The notes below the pieces were generated by a model, which was not told the origin of the DNA, ran no database searches, and saw only the letters and a list, made by a program, of their open reading frames with translations. Positions 37,693 through 45,462 of a stretch of DNA of 64,000 bases are shown in pieces. Location of the stretch: NCBI RefSeq assembly GCF_002860255.1, contig NZ_PGVE01000053.1:1-64000 (forward strand), given 5' to 3'. A program made the translations under genes and the position numbers. This stretch comes from Neobacillus cucumis (GTDB taxonomy: Bacteria; Bacillota; Bacilli; Bacillales; Cytobacillaceae). Every line of letters begins with the position of its first letter. Position 1 is the first letter of the stretch.

Positions 37693-39099
37693 CTAAGCAC
37701 CTACCTTACTAAAAGGATCCGTGGATTCATGAACACCAACGTTATGGTGAATTTCCGGACCTTTTTTTATTTCACGAATAATCAAGTAGATCATGACACC
37801 TGCCAGAATGGTAAAGACCAGTATATACAAAATGATGGAAAAAAGGATCGTTCCTGCCGGTACATTCGGTGAAACAGCATCGGATGTTGTCATTAAGCCA
37901 AAAACAGTCCATGGCTGGCGGCCCACCTCAGTCATAACCCATCCAAATGTATTAGCAAAAAATGGAAAGGAAATAGTGGGAAGAAGCAATTTTAAGAACA
38001 GGCGGCTATTTGACAACTTCTCTTTTTTCCATAAATAAATGCCAGCAAGTCCTAACAAAATCATTGCCATTCCAAAACCAACCATCAATCTAAAACTCCA
38101 ATAGGTAGTTTTGACGGGCGGGATATAATTTGTTCCTTTACCAACAACAGAGTCATATTTTTTTGAATACTCTTTTTGAAGGGTTTCCATTCCTTTTAGA
38201 CTGCCTTCAAATTTTGAATAGGCCAGAAAACTCATTGCATAGGGAATATTAACCTCAAAGCTGTTCTCTCGTTTTTGGCTATCAATAATCGCAAAGGCAG
38301 ACCAAGGGGCTGGATCTTGTGTATCCTTCCAGATACCCTCGGCTGCTGCCATTTTCATGGGCTGGGTCTTGACCAGATATTGCGCTTGGGTATGCCCGCT
38401 GAAAGCCGTACCAAGACTACCAATTAAGCCAATAACAAGCGCAAGTTGTAAAGACATTTTATAGAATTCCACATGTTTCTTTTTTAATAGGTTAAAAGCA
38501 CTTATACCAGCAACAAAAAAAGCGGCCGTACATAGTGCCCCTGTGATCACATGCGGGAATTCCACTATTAATTGGCCATTAGTAATGAGTGCAAAAAAAT
38601 CAGTCATCTCTGCACGGCCATTATTCATTTTAAATCCTGTTGGTACTTGCATGAATGAATTCGCTGATAATATCCAGAATCCAGACAGAAGTGTACCAAG
38701 CGAGACAAGCCATATACAGGCTAGGTGGAGTTTTTTAGATAACCGTTCCCAGCCAAATATCCATAAACCAATAAACGTGGACTCCATAAAGAAAGCTAAA
38801 AGTGCTTCAATCGCAAGCGGTGCTCCAAAAACATCTCCTACAAATCTTGAATAATCGGACCAGTTCATCCCAAATTGAAACTCTTGGATGATACCCGTTA
38901 CAACACCTACGGCAAAATTTATTAAGAAAATATGTCCCCAAAATTTTGCCATCTTTTTATACAGTTCCTTTTTTTTCACAACATACATCGTTTCCATTAA
39001 CGCGACCATAAAAACCAGTCCGATCGAAAGTGGAACGAAGAAGAAGTGAAAGATGGTTGTCGATGCAAACTGTATTCTGGCCAACAACACTTGATCCAT
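37693..39099 (-). CDS. cydA: Cytochrome bd oxidase subunit I
   Basis: A 468-residue protein carrying the three haems. The N-terminal RIQFASTTIFHFFFVPLSIG contains a haem His. Other landmarks are GHTQAQYLVKTQPMKMAAAE (quinol-site Q-loop and GHTQ) and GWVMTEVGRQPWTV. The short Q-loop type fits Gram-positive bd oxidases. It is first in cydABDC; a Rex/Fnr-like palindrome is located 23-40 nt upstream of the ATG. Confidence 0.97.
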   Translation of the reverse strand: MDQVLLARIQFASTTIFHFFFVPLSIGLVFMVALMETMYVVKKKELYKKMAKFWGHIFLINFAVGVVTGIIQEFQFGMNWSDYSRFVGDVFGAPLAIEALLAFFMESTFIGLWIFGWERLSKKLHLACIWLVSLGTLLSGFWILSANSFMQVPTGFKMNNGRAEMTDFFALITNGQLIVEFPHVITGALCTAAFFVAGISAFNLLKKKHVEFYKMSLQLALVIGLIGSLGTAFSGHTQAQYLVKTQPMKMAAAEGIWKDTQDPAPWSAFAIIDSQKRENSFEVNIPYAMSFLAYSKFEGSLKGMETLQKEYSKKYDSVVGKGTNYIPPVKTTYWSFRLMVGFGMAMILLGLAGIYLWKKEKLSNSRLFLKLLLPTISFPFFANTFGWVMTEVGRQPWTVFGLMTTSDAVSPNVPAGTILFSIILYILVFTILAGVMIYLIIREIKKGPEIHHNVGVHESTDPFSKVGA

Positions 39100-39121
39100 T
39101 ATTTACTCCTCCATTCTTTTT

Positions 39122-39139
39122 TTGTGCATTTTTTCACAT
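39122..39139 (-). promoter_or_regulatory. Rex/Fnr-like operator before cydA
   Basis: TTGTGCATTTTTTCACAT matches the Rex pattern TTGTGAA-N4-TTCACAA with two mismatches and the Crp/Fnr pattern TGTGA-N6-TCACA with one. A TATGAT -10-like box (39150-39145) would put it at the transcription start, as expected for a repressor. Confidence 0.5.
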
Positions 39140-39314
39140 ACTTAATCATAAAAATAATTTTGCCAACATGGCATATGTAAATAACTAAGGTATATTAATA
39201 ATTATTATTTTATAATAATCAATATTATCAATTACCTTTATTCTTATCTTAACAAACTTTGTCACGAATTCTCCTATATTTTTCGACTAATTTGTGACAA
39301 AAGTCGGAGATAAT

Positions 39315-39347
39315 AAAAAATCCCCCATCGTTTGTGGGGGGGATTTT
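39315..39347. terminator. Terminator between 39351 gene and cydA promoter region
   Basis: Stem AAAAATCCCCC/GGGGGATTTTT with a short loop; it lies right after the stop of the minus-strand gene at 39351. Confidence 0.85.
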
Positions 39348-39350
39348 TGA

Positions 39351-39635
39351 CTATTTGCTTGGCTTAATAGAGTTCTTTTCCTGAACATACCAATTTTCCT
39401 CAGGAACGATATTAGAGACAGTTAAAATTAACGAAGGTATTCGCTCCACATCAAACACAATCGCCCCAATCTTCTTAGTAAACATGATAAAGGCATCCCC
39501 ATGAGAAAATTCAGCCAGATCATTTCCTATATGGAGCAATGACATTAATATGGCTTGCTTTTCATCTGCTTCAATTAAGACTTGTGGCGAGAATCTTAAT
39601 ATCCAATCTTCACCAGCGATTGAAAAACGGTACAT
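39351..39635 (-). CDS. Hypothetical protein, 94 residues
   Basis: I do not recognise the family. It is a small soluble protein of alternating beta/alpha character (MYRFSIAGEDWILRFSPQ, LLHIGNDLAEFSHGDAFIMF, GAIVFDVERIPSLILTVSN) with no signal peptide. ATG 39635 is preferred because GGAGG ends 5 nt upstream; GTG 39647 would lie at that site. It is a single gene between the cyd operon and cspD, with its own terminator. Confidence 0.65.
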   Translation of the reverse strand: MYRFSIAGEDWILRFSPQVLIEADEKQAILMSLLHIGNDLAEFSHGDAFIMFTKKIGAIVFDVERIPSLILTVSNIVPEENWYVQEKNSIKPSK

Positions 39636-39780
39636 GGGCTCCTCCACCTCATAAAGAAAAAGTTATTAATTATACATATGAGGAAGAGCCTACATTATAT
39701 TCATCGAAGAATTATATTCATTTTTATTAATAAATTATTCAGAAACGGCAGATTTTCAGGAAAAAACCACCTGCCATTCC

Positions 39781-39809
39781 TTGACTGTCCAATTTCATTA
39801 TTGTATATT
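39781..39809 (+). promoter_or_regulatory. Sigma-A promoter of cspD
   Basis: TTGACT (39781-39786), 17-nt spacer, TATATT (39804-39809). It gives a leader of about 90 nt before cspD, in line with the long leaders of cold shock mRNAs. Confidence 0.65.
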
Positions 39810-39905
39810 TAAAGCATCATGTAACCGAATAATATTTTCCTGTACATGATAATATTTAACTTGGTACCGAATAGGTGCCACGAAAGGCTTAGGAGGAAGA
39901 AGTAC

Positions 39906-40106
39906 ATGCAAAACGGTAAAGTAAAATGGTTTAACAACGAAAAAGGTTTTGGTTTTATCGAAGTTGAGGGCGGAGACGATGTATTCGTACATTTCAGCGC
40001 AATCCAAGGCGACGGCTTTAAATCATTAGAAGAAGGTCAAGAAGTTTCTTTCGAAATCGTTGAAGGAAACCGTGGACCACAAGCTGCTAACGTAGTAAAA
40101 CTTTAA
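39906..40106 (+). CDS. cspD: Cold shock protein CspD
   Basis: A 66-residue OB-fold RNA chaperone. RNP1 is KGFGFIEV and RNP2 is VFVHFSAI; the opening [20 protein letters not shown] is close to B. subtilis CspD. ATG 39906 follows AGGAGGAAG; the longer in-frame ORF from 39846 is not expected. Its position next to ypeQ-ypeP agrees with the B. subtilis cspD locus. Confidence 0.97.
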   Translation: MQNGKVKWFNNEKGFGFIEVEGGDDVFVHFSAIQGDGFKSLEEGQEVSFEIVEGNRGPQAANVVKL

Positions 40107-40129
40107 TCATTTCATAATAATAACCATTC

Positions 40130-40160
40130 AAGGCTGACGATTTTACGTCAGCCTTATTTA
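40130..40160. terminator. Terminator of cspD
   Basis: Stem AAGGCTGACG/CGTCAGCCTT with loop ATTTTA and T/A-rich flanks; it probably also serves ypeQ on the other strand. Confidence 0.85.
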
Positions 40161-40167
40161 TATGTTT

Positions 40168-40353
40168 TCAATTTAATTTTTTTCCATACTCCTGAAGTTG
40201 TTCTCCGACTGTACATTGTGTAATACAAAAACGATGCGCGGCTCTTCTTCCATCTTCCCTTTTCAGATATTTATGCAAAAAACAGCCATTACAATATTGA
40301 TTCATCAAGCCTTCGACTTGGCTCAATAGTTCCTTTCTCATGGAAGGCTTCAT
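40168..40353 (-). CDS. ypeQ: Small zinc-finger protein YpeQ
   Basis: A 61-residue protein with four cysteines arranged as YCNGCFLHKY and FCITQCTVG, a likely zinc site. ATG 40353 has AGAGGTG 9 nt upstream; GTG 40365 would overlap that site. The tail EQLQEYGKKLN and its location after ypeP match YpeQ. Function is unknown. Confidence 0.85.
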   Translation of the reverse strand: MKPSMRKELLSQVEGLMNQYCNGCFLHKYLKREDGRRAAHRFCITQCTVGEQLQEYGKKLN

Positions 40354-40370
40354 GATTGTTTGCACCTCTT

Positions 40371-41027
40371 CTAAAGAATTAATGTTTTTGCGAAGATATC
40401 TTTACCTTCTAACGCTTGGGTTGCCAATTTATCCGCTTCTTTGTTTTCTTTACGTGGGATTACCGTAAATTTTGGAAGCAATCCTAATGTTTTCATTTTT
40501 TCTTCAATCCTGTCAAGCCACTTGTTGAGGGTCTCTTCATAGCAAGGCCATTCCCCTTCAAGCTGCTTTAAAACACCCTGAGAATCCCCCTTGAACTCGC
40601 ATGATAAGTGGTGGACACCCAAATCTTCTAAAATATTCAGCGCAAAATAAAATGCAGCATATTCCGCTTCGTTATTAGATTCCATTTCATCAAACCGTTG
40701 ATTGGCACGAATGCGATATTTCTTTTTCCCTTGCTTAAAAAAAATAACGGCCCCAAGCCCTGCTTGATTCGTTTCCTTTTGAAATCCGCCGTCAAAATAA
40801 ACAGTAATTTCATGAGGATCCTCTTCGACTTCCGCAAGCAGTTTCTTCATTTCCTTCAAAATCCATGAAGTCCCTGCTTCATCATAGAAATATAACTCTG
40901 TTACTTTTCCAGTCGCCTCTAATTCTTCAGCAAATTGAACAGCTAACTCGCCCGTTATCCAATCGGAAGAACATTGAATTTTATCATTACTTTTCACTTT
41001 ATACAACCACTCAAGCTTATATTTCAT
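40371..41027 (-). CDS. ypeP: RNase H-like protein YpeP
   Basis: A 218-residue protein with an extra N-terminal ~70-residue domain and a C-terminal RNase HI fold. Likely catalytic residues are D79 (VYFDGG), E122 (SNNEAEYAA), D148 (FKGDSQGV) and D199 (NKEADKLA), so the DEDD set is complete. It precedes ypeQ by 17 nt on the same strand. The activity on RNA-DNA hybrids is inferred; B. subtilis YpeP has an unclear role. Confidence 0.87.
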   Translation of the reverse strand: MKYKLEWLYKVKSNDKIQCSSDWITGELAVQFAEELEATGKVTELYFYDEAGTSWILKEMKKLLAEVEEDPHEITVYFDGGFQKETNQAGLGAVIFFKQGKKKYRIRANQRFDEMESNNEAEYAAFYFALNILEDLGVHHLSCEFKGDSQGVLKQLEGEWPCYEETLNKWLDRIEEKMKTLGLLPKFTVIPRKENKEADKLATQALEGKDIFAKTLIL

Positions 41028-41211
41028 ATTTGTCAGCCTTTCAATTGTTTTCTTCGTCTTAACAACTAGCTTATTCAGTTAAATAAAAAATATCGATATT
41101 TTTATCCTTTCCATTTGTAAAGTAGAAAAAATATTTCCCTGCATGTCTGTGTTAAAATATGTTAAACTTTTTTAGTAAAGTGCAACTTTTATCATTGAGG
41201 AGGATACAGCA

Positions 41212-41622
41212 TTGATTGAAGTCTATATTGATGGAGCAAGTGCTGGTAATCCTGGACCAAGCGGGGCCGGGATTTTTATTAAAGGAATTGGTACTCCAGA
41301 AAAATATTCGATACCACTTGGAACCATGTCAAACCATGAAGCAGAATTTCATGCATTTATACAAGCTCTGGAAATATGCGATAAAAAAGGATTCGCCCAT
41401 TCTATTATCTCTTTTCGTACAGACTCTGAATTAGTAAATATGTCTGTAGAAAGAGAATTCACAAAAAATAAATCGTATGCTCCGTTACTTGAAAAGGCAT
41501 TAATTCTTACAAAAAAATTTGATTTATTCTTCATGAAGTGGATCCCAAGTGCCGAAAACAAAGTGGCTGATGAACTGGCAAGGTTGGCGATTCAAAAAAA
41601 TACCGATAAGGAGAAAAAGTAA
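41212..41622 (+). CDS. ypdQ: RNase HI-type protein YpdQ
   Basis: A 136-residue minimal RNase HI fold. The four acidic residues are D7 (VYIDGASAGNPG), E45 (NHEAEFHAF), D71 (RTDSELV) and D120 (KVADELARLA). The start is TTG (41212) with GAGGAGG 8 nt upstream. It is divergent from ypeP, and 5 nt separate it from the transporter gene. It is a second RNase H-like protein within 1 kb. Confidence 0.88.
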   Translation: MIEVYIDGASAGNPGPSGAGIFIKGIGTPEKYSIPLGTMSNHEAEFHAFIQALEICDKKGFAHSIISFRTDSELVNMSVEREFTKNKSYAPLLEKALILTKKFDLFFMKWIPSAENKVADELARLAIQKNTDKEKK

Positions 41623-41627
41623 ACACC

Positions 41628-42548
41628 ATGAAAAAGCCTTTGATTGCCGATTTAAGTCTACTGTTCGTTACATTTATATGGGGGACCACGTTTGTATTGG
41701 TCCAAAATGCCATTGATTTTCTTCCGCCATTTGCTTTTAATGGCATTCGTTTTATTCTTGCAGCAATTCTTTTATTTATCTGCCTTCTCTTATTTGATGT
41801 TAAGCAATTAAAACTGATAGACTTGAAATTACTTTCATCAGGGGTATTTATTGGATTTTGGCTCTTTCTAGGATATGTAACCCAAACGATTGGCCTCTTG
41901 TATACCACGACTTCAAAGGCAGGTTTTATCACTGGACTAAGTGTTGTATTAGTCCCACTATTCTCCATGTTTCTACTTAAGCAATATCCGAGTAAAAATG
42001 CCGTCTTTGGTGTTATAACAGCGACGATTGGTTTATTTTTTTTGACATTAACTGATGTCTCCGGATTAAATATCGGTGATGGGTTTGTTTTTATATGTGC
42101 CATAAGTTTTGGTATGCACATTATTATAACTGGAAAGTTTAGTAATAGATACCCTACTCTATTATTAACTGTTATCCAAATTTCAACCGTTGCCCTTTTA
42201 TCCACTATTGCTTCTTTCATTTTTGAGGATATAAGAACGTCCGTGAGAATGGAAATTTTATTATCAAAGGATGTTTTGATCGCTTTAGTTGTTACCAGCA
42301 TCTTTGCTACAGCCATTGCTTTTTTTATTCAAACTAATTTCCAAAAGTATACCTCAGCCACAAGAGTTGCATTAATCTTTGCTATGGAGCCCGTATTTGC
42401 GGCAATTGCAGGCTATTTTTGGGCCCATGAACGTTTGTCGATTAGTGCTCTTTTGGGATGTATCCTAATTTTTATGGGTATGATTTTTGCAGAACTGCCC
42501 GCAGGAAAACTCTCTTTGTTGAAGAAAAGTAAAGGTTTGGAAAGTTAA
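41628..42548 (+). CDS. EamA-family (DMT) transporter
   Basis: A 306-residue protein with ten hydrophobic segments arranged as two EamA repeats; repeat one begins LLFVTFIWGTTFVLVQNAI and repeat two has EPVFAAIAGYFWAHERLS. DMT exporters move amino acids or other metabolites; the substrate cannot be told. It is translated with ypdQ from the same transcript and closed by a terminator. Confidence 0.9.
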   Translation: MKKPLIADLSLLFVTFIWGTTFVLVQNAIDFLPPFAFNGIRFILAAILLFICLLLFDVKQLKLIDLKLLSSGVFIGFWLFLGYVTQTIGLLYTTTSKAGFITGLSVVLVPLFSMFLLKQYPSKNAVFGVITATIGLFFLTLTDVSGLNIGDGFVFICAISFGMHIIITGKFSNRYPTLLLTVIQISTVALLSTIASFIFEDIRTSVRMEILLSKDVLIALVVTSIFATAIAFFIQTNFQKYTSATRVALIFAMEPVFAAIAGYFWAHERLSISALLGCILIFMGMIFAELPAGKLSLLKKSKGLES

Positions 42549-42579
42549 CAAGCTCCCTTTTGTGCAGGGAGCTTGTTTA
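42547..42579. terminator. Terminator between the DMT and 42585 genes
   Basis: Stem AACAAGCTCCC/GGGAGCTTGTT with a 9-nt loop, placed directly after the plus-strand stop codon and before the convergent gene. Confidence 0.85.
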
Positions 42580-42584
42580 ATGTA

Positions 42585-42854
42585 TTAAATCGTGATTAAT
42601 TCATTTTCCTTCACGTATTGTAATGCAGCTTTTCTTGATTCTATATTATTTGCTGTTAACATCTCAAGCAAGGCTACATAGAAACTCCCATCAAAACGTT
42701 TTTGCGCTTTTAAAGTCAGTTCTATAGCGGTATTAATAATCTCATCGGAAGCATTTGTATAGTGTTTTCCGAAGAAAATAAAACCAATTGCATCCTCTTG
42801 AAATTGAAAGCCCTTCTCTTTCAGGAAATACAAATAATCTTCAACTGTTAACAC
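42585..42854 (-). CDS. Small DUF6123-like protein
   Basis: An 89-residue acidic, helical protein (TVEDYLYFLKEKGFQFQEDA, then ALLEMLTANNIESRKAALQY). It resembles DUF6123 proteins of Bacillus, an assignment I hold with moderate certainty. The start is GTG (42854) with a weak GGAGAGG site about 15 nt upstream. No function is known. Confidence 0.65.
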   Translation of the reverse strand: MLTVEDYLYFLKEKGFQFQEDAIGFIFFGKHYTNASDEIINTAIELTLKAQKRFDGSFYVALLEMLTANNIESRKAALQYVKENELITI

Positions 42855-42889
42855 GGTTTAGACCAATCCTCTCCCACACATATGAACAG

Positions 42890-43381
42890 TTAAAATCTTA
42901 ACTTAAATATCGACAATTTTCTATCTTTTTTTGTGCATAGATGGCCTATGACACCAACCAACACTCCAAATATTGCTCCTCCAACAACTTCCTCTGGTTG
43001 GTGGCCTAACACTTCTTTCAGCTTTTTTGGAGCTTCTTGCTTATATTCGAGGCTTTCTTCTTTATGAATTTTTTCAATTAAATCATTCATTGAATTTACT
43101 TTAAGTGTTAATTCCCCAGTCTGCCTTCGAACTCCCTGGGCATCATACATGACAATTAAGCCATAGACAAGAGATAGAGCAAAGTCAAAGGTTGGCAATC
43201 CTCTTTGCAGCGCAATATAAGTAGTCAAAGTGGAAACACCCGCAGAATGCGAACTAGGCATTCCACCTGTACCAAAAAACAAGTCAGGTCTCCATTCTTT
43301 CTTCTTGAAGTAATGAATCGGTATCTTTACTCCTTGAGCCAAACCGATACTTAAAAGGGCTAAATAAACACCTTTGTTCAT
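42890..43381 (-). CDS. yuiD: Divergent PAP2-family membrane protein YuiD
   Basis: A 163-residue membrane protein. Signatures are FGTGGMPSSHSAGVSTLTTY (phosphatase-like PSSH motif), MYDAQGVRRQTG and HQPEEVVGGAIFGVLVG, as in the acid-phosphatase/vanadium-haloperoxidase-related DUF212 family. ATG 43381 is preferred by GAGGTG spacing. It is likely a lipid-phosphate phosphatase relative. Confidence 0.88.
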   Translation of the reverse strand: MNKGVYLALLSIGLAQGVKIPIHYFKKKEWRPDLFFGTGGMPSSHSAGVSTLTTYIALQRGLPTFDFALSLVYGLIVMYDAQGVRRQTGELTLKVNSMNDLIEKIHKEESLEYKQEAPKKLKEVLGHQPEEVVGGAIFGVLVGVIGHLCTKKDRKLSIFKLRF

Positions 43382-43467
43382 CATATCACCTCTATCCATT
43401 ATTGTTTAGAAAGTGGAGTTTTATTATTCCTTGTGGAAATACTAAAAAAAGTGGGAGGTGATGTGTT

Positions 43468-43605
43468 TTGACTAAAGAAGGAAACGGCCGGGGAGTAAAA
43501 GCTCCAGGCGTAAATCCGCAAGGCTACGGACAAGATGCTGAAATGACAAAGGATCCAAAAAGTAAGTTGGAAAATAGAGCAAAGAAAAGCAATACTAAAA
43601 TATAA
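43468..43605 (+). CDS. sspL: Small acid-soluble spore protein SspL
   Basis: A 45-residue ORF starting at TTG (43468) behind GGGAGGTG. It reads TKEGNGRGVKAPGVNPQGYG and then AEMTKDPKSKLENRAKKSN, matching SspL, a minor spore-core protein made in the forespore. Its place beside ypcP is the same as in B. subtilis. Expression by sigma-G is expected from the family, but I did not identify a clear promoter. Confidence 0.9.
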   Translation: MTKEGNGRGVKAPGVNPQGYGQDAEMTKDPKSKLENRAKKSNTKI

Positions 43606-43621
43606 ACATCTGCTGGTATGA

Positions 43622-43658
43622 GTAAAGGGTGTCCCCATGATTAGGAACACCCTTTTAC
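43622..43658. terminator. Terminator between sspL and ypcP
   Basis: Inverted repeat GTAAAGGGTGT/ACACCCTTTTAC with an internal GGA/TCC extension; A/T runs on both sides suit both convergent genes. Confidence 0.75.
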
Positions 43659-44558
43659 TTAAGAAATAATAGCTTCATTCAGTGGAAGGAGACGCTGCAG
43701 TCCGCGAAGTTCAATTTCCATCAACTTATTTAAAGCTTTCTCCTTTGAGATTCGCAAGCCTGCTTTTTCAAGTTCACACGTTACCGGTACATCACATTTA
43801 ATCTCCGCTAATATCCTAGACAAATGAAGCATGTCTAAATCCTGTTCAATCTTAGATTTATGGGATTTTGATAAGCGCTCTAGATTAGTAATTATTCCTT
43901 CCACATGTTCAAACTCTTTTAAAAGTTTAAGGGCTGTTTTTTCACCTATCCCTTTAACACCAGGATAATTGTCGCTTGGATCCCCCATAAGAGCCTTTAA
44001 ATCAATCATCTGTCTTGGCATAATCCCTTTTTCTTCAAAGAATGTTTGGGGTGTATGGACATGGTAATTGCCATACCCCTTTTTAAGCAAAATAACTGAA
44101 ATATCCTCGTCTAGCAGCTGTAGAATATCTTGGTCACCCGTTAATATAGATACATGTGCAATATCCTTCATTTGATGGGCAATAGTTCCTATACAATCAT
44201 CTGCCTCAAATCCAGACATTCCAATATTGGGAATATCAAAGGACTCAACAACCTCTTTGACCAAATCAAATTGCGGGATTAGCTCAATCGGTGCCTCACC
44301 GCGATTCCCTTTATAATCAGCAAATATTTCACTTCGAAAAGTTTTGCTTCCCATATCCCAACAAACCGCTAGGTGGGACGGCTTAAATGAAGAAACAGCC
44401 GTAAATAAGTGTTTAACAAAACCATGGATTCCATTAGTAGGAATCCCCTTTGAATTTATCATAAATTGACCTGTTACTGCCGTGGCATAAAAAGCACGGA
44501 ACAACAGCGCCATACCATCAACAAGCATTAATGAAGGCTTTTGATTTTCCAATTCCAT
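43659..44558 (-). CDS. ypcP: 5'-3' exonuclease YpcP
   Basis: A 299-residue FEN/PolA N-domain nuclease. Key motifs are LMLVDGMALLFRAFYA, GFEADDCIGTIAHQM, ILTGDQDILQLL and LMGDPSDNYPGVKGIGEKTA (metal site and H3TH). It probably removes RNA primers or 5' flaps as a free-standing helper to PolA. ATG 44558 has GGAGG only 3 nt upstream, which is close; no better start is seen. Confidence 0.92.
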   Translation of the reverse strand: MELENQKPSLMLVDGMALLFRAFYATAVTGQFMINSKGIPTNGIHGFVKHLFTAVSSFKPSHLAVCWDMGSKTFRSEIFADYKGNRGEAPIELIPQFDLVKEVVESFDIPNIGMSGFEADDCIGTIAHQMKDIAHVSILTGDQDILQLLDEDISVILLKKGYGNYHVHTPQTFFEEKGIMPRQMIDLKALMGDPSDNYPGVKGIGEKTALKLLKEFEHVEGIITNLERLSKSHKSKIEQDLDMLHLSRILAEIKCDVPVTCELEKAGLRISKEKALNKLMEIELRGLQRLLPLNEAIIS

Positions 44559-44614
44559 CGTCCTCCTCATGTCATTCTAATAAAAATCACGTTTACCATT
44601 ATAACATAGGATGA

Positions 44615-45445
44615 CTAATTTGATGATTCAATTTTATTTTCTTCATAAGAAATCCAGTCACTAAAACTTCCAACATAAAGTTTAACATTTTCATAACCAG
44701 CTTCTTTTAGCGCGAGATAATTAGGGGCTGCGGTTACTCCAGAACCGCAATACACAATAATAGGCTGGGTTGAGCTAAATTCAGAGAATCGCATAAATTG
44801 TTCAGGGATTTCTAAATACTGCCCTCCTCTGAATCCTTCCATCCACGGTTTATTAAGCGCACCTGGAATATGTCCTGCTTTTTTATCAATAGGTTCTTCT
44901 AAACCAAGGTACCTTTTTGCTTCACGTGAATCAATTAAAACCTTGCTTTGTTTCTTGACAGCATCTTTAACCTCTTCATAAGTTGCAAGCAATTCAGCTC
45001 TCAAATTTGTCCGAAAATCCGCCTTTTTAAAGGTTGGAATCTTATCGGTTAGCGAAAATTCCGCTTCCAGCCAACCCTTAAATCCACCATCTAGTACAAA
45101 CACATTGTCGTGTCCAAGATATTGCAAAAGCCACCAAAAACGAGCTGCAAATGCGCCTTCCCCATCATCATAAGCAATGACCACAATATCATTACCGATT
45201 CCCGCGTTTTCAAGCTTTTTAACGAAGACATTTATATCTGGCAATGGATGGCGTCCACCGTGATTACCCACCGTTCCTGATAAATCTTGTGCTAAATCAA
45301 AGTAAACGGCTCCTGGCAAGTGATTTTGTATATAATTCAGTTTTCCCTTTTGTGGGTCAGCTAATGAAAACCGGCAATCAATAATTCTTACATTTTCATC
45401 ATTTACATGTTTCACTAACCATTCACGGTCTTTTACATACTTCAT
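44615..45445 (-). CDS. Sulfurtransferase (tandem rhodanese)
   Basis: A 276-residue protein with two rhodanese domains. The second contains the active loop VYCGSGVTA, the form usual in 3-mercaptopyruvate sulfurtransferases; the first has lost the Cys (IAYDDGEGAFAARFWWLL). Other markers are HLPGAVYFDL and GHIPGALNKPW. ATG 45445 follows AGGGGGAATG. It lies 17 nt downstream of dynA and may be co-transcribed. Confidence 0.92.
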   Translation of the reverse strand: MKYVKDREWLVKHVNDENVRIIDCRFSLADPQKGKLNYIQNHLPGAVYFDLAQDLSGTVGNHGGRHPLPDINVFVKKLENAGIGNDIVVIAYDDGEGAFAARFWWLLQYLGHDNVFVLDGGFKGWLEAEFSLTDKIPTFKKADFRTNLRAELLATYEEVKDAVKKQSKVLIDSREAKRYLGLEEPIDKKAGHIPGALNKPWMEGFRGGQYLEIPEQFMRFSEFSSTQPIIVYCGSGVTAAPNYLALKEAGYENVKLYVGSFSDWISYEENKIESSN

Positions 45446-45462
45446 GCTTTCATTCCCCCTAT

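Noticed and set aside
39255..39305. Long-range inverted repeat TTTGTCAC...GTGACAAA upstream of cydA
   Set aside because: The arms are about 30 nt apart, and neither makes a full Rex or Fnr site; chance is likely in AT-rich DNA.
41531..42316. 261-codon open frame on the minus strand opposite the EamA transporter
   Set aside because: It lies wholly antisense to a clear ten-helix transporter, is rich in basic and Asn residues, and has no ribosome site.
43399..43650. 83-codon minus-strand frame opposite sspL
   Set aside because: The plus-strand sspL has a ribosome site and matches a known family; the minus frame is a shadow.
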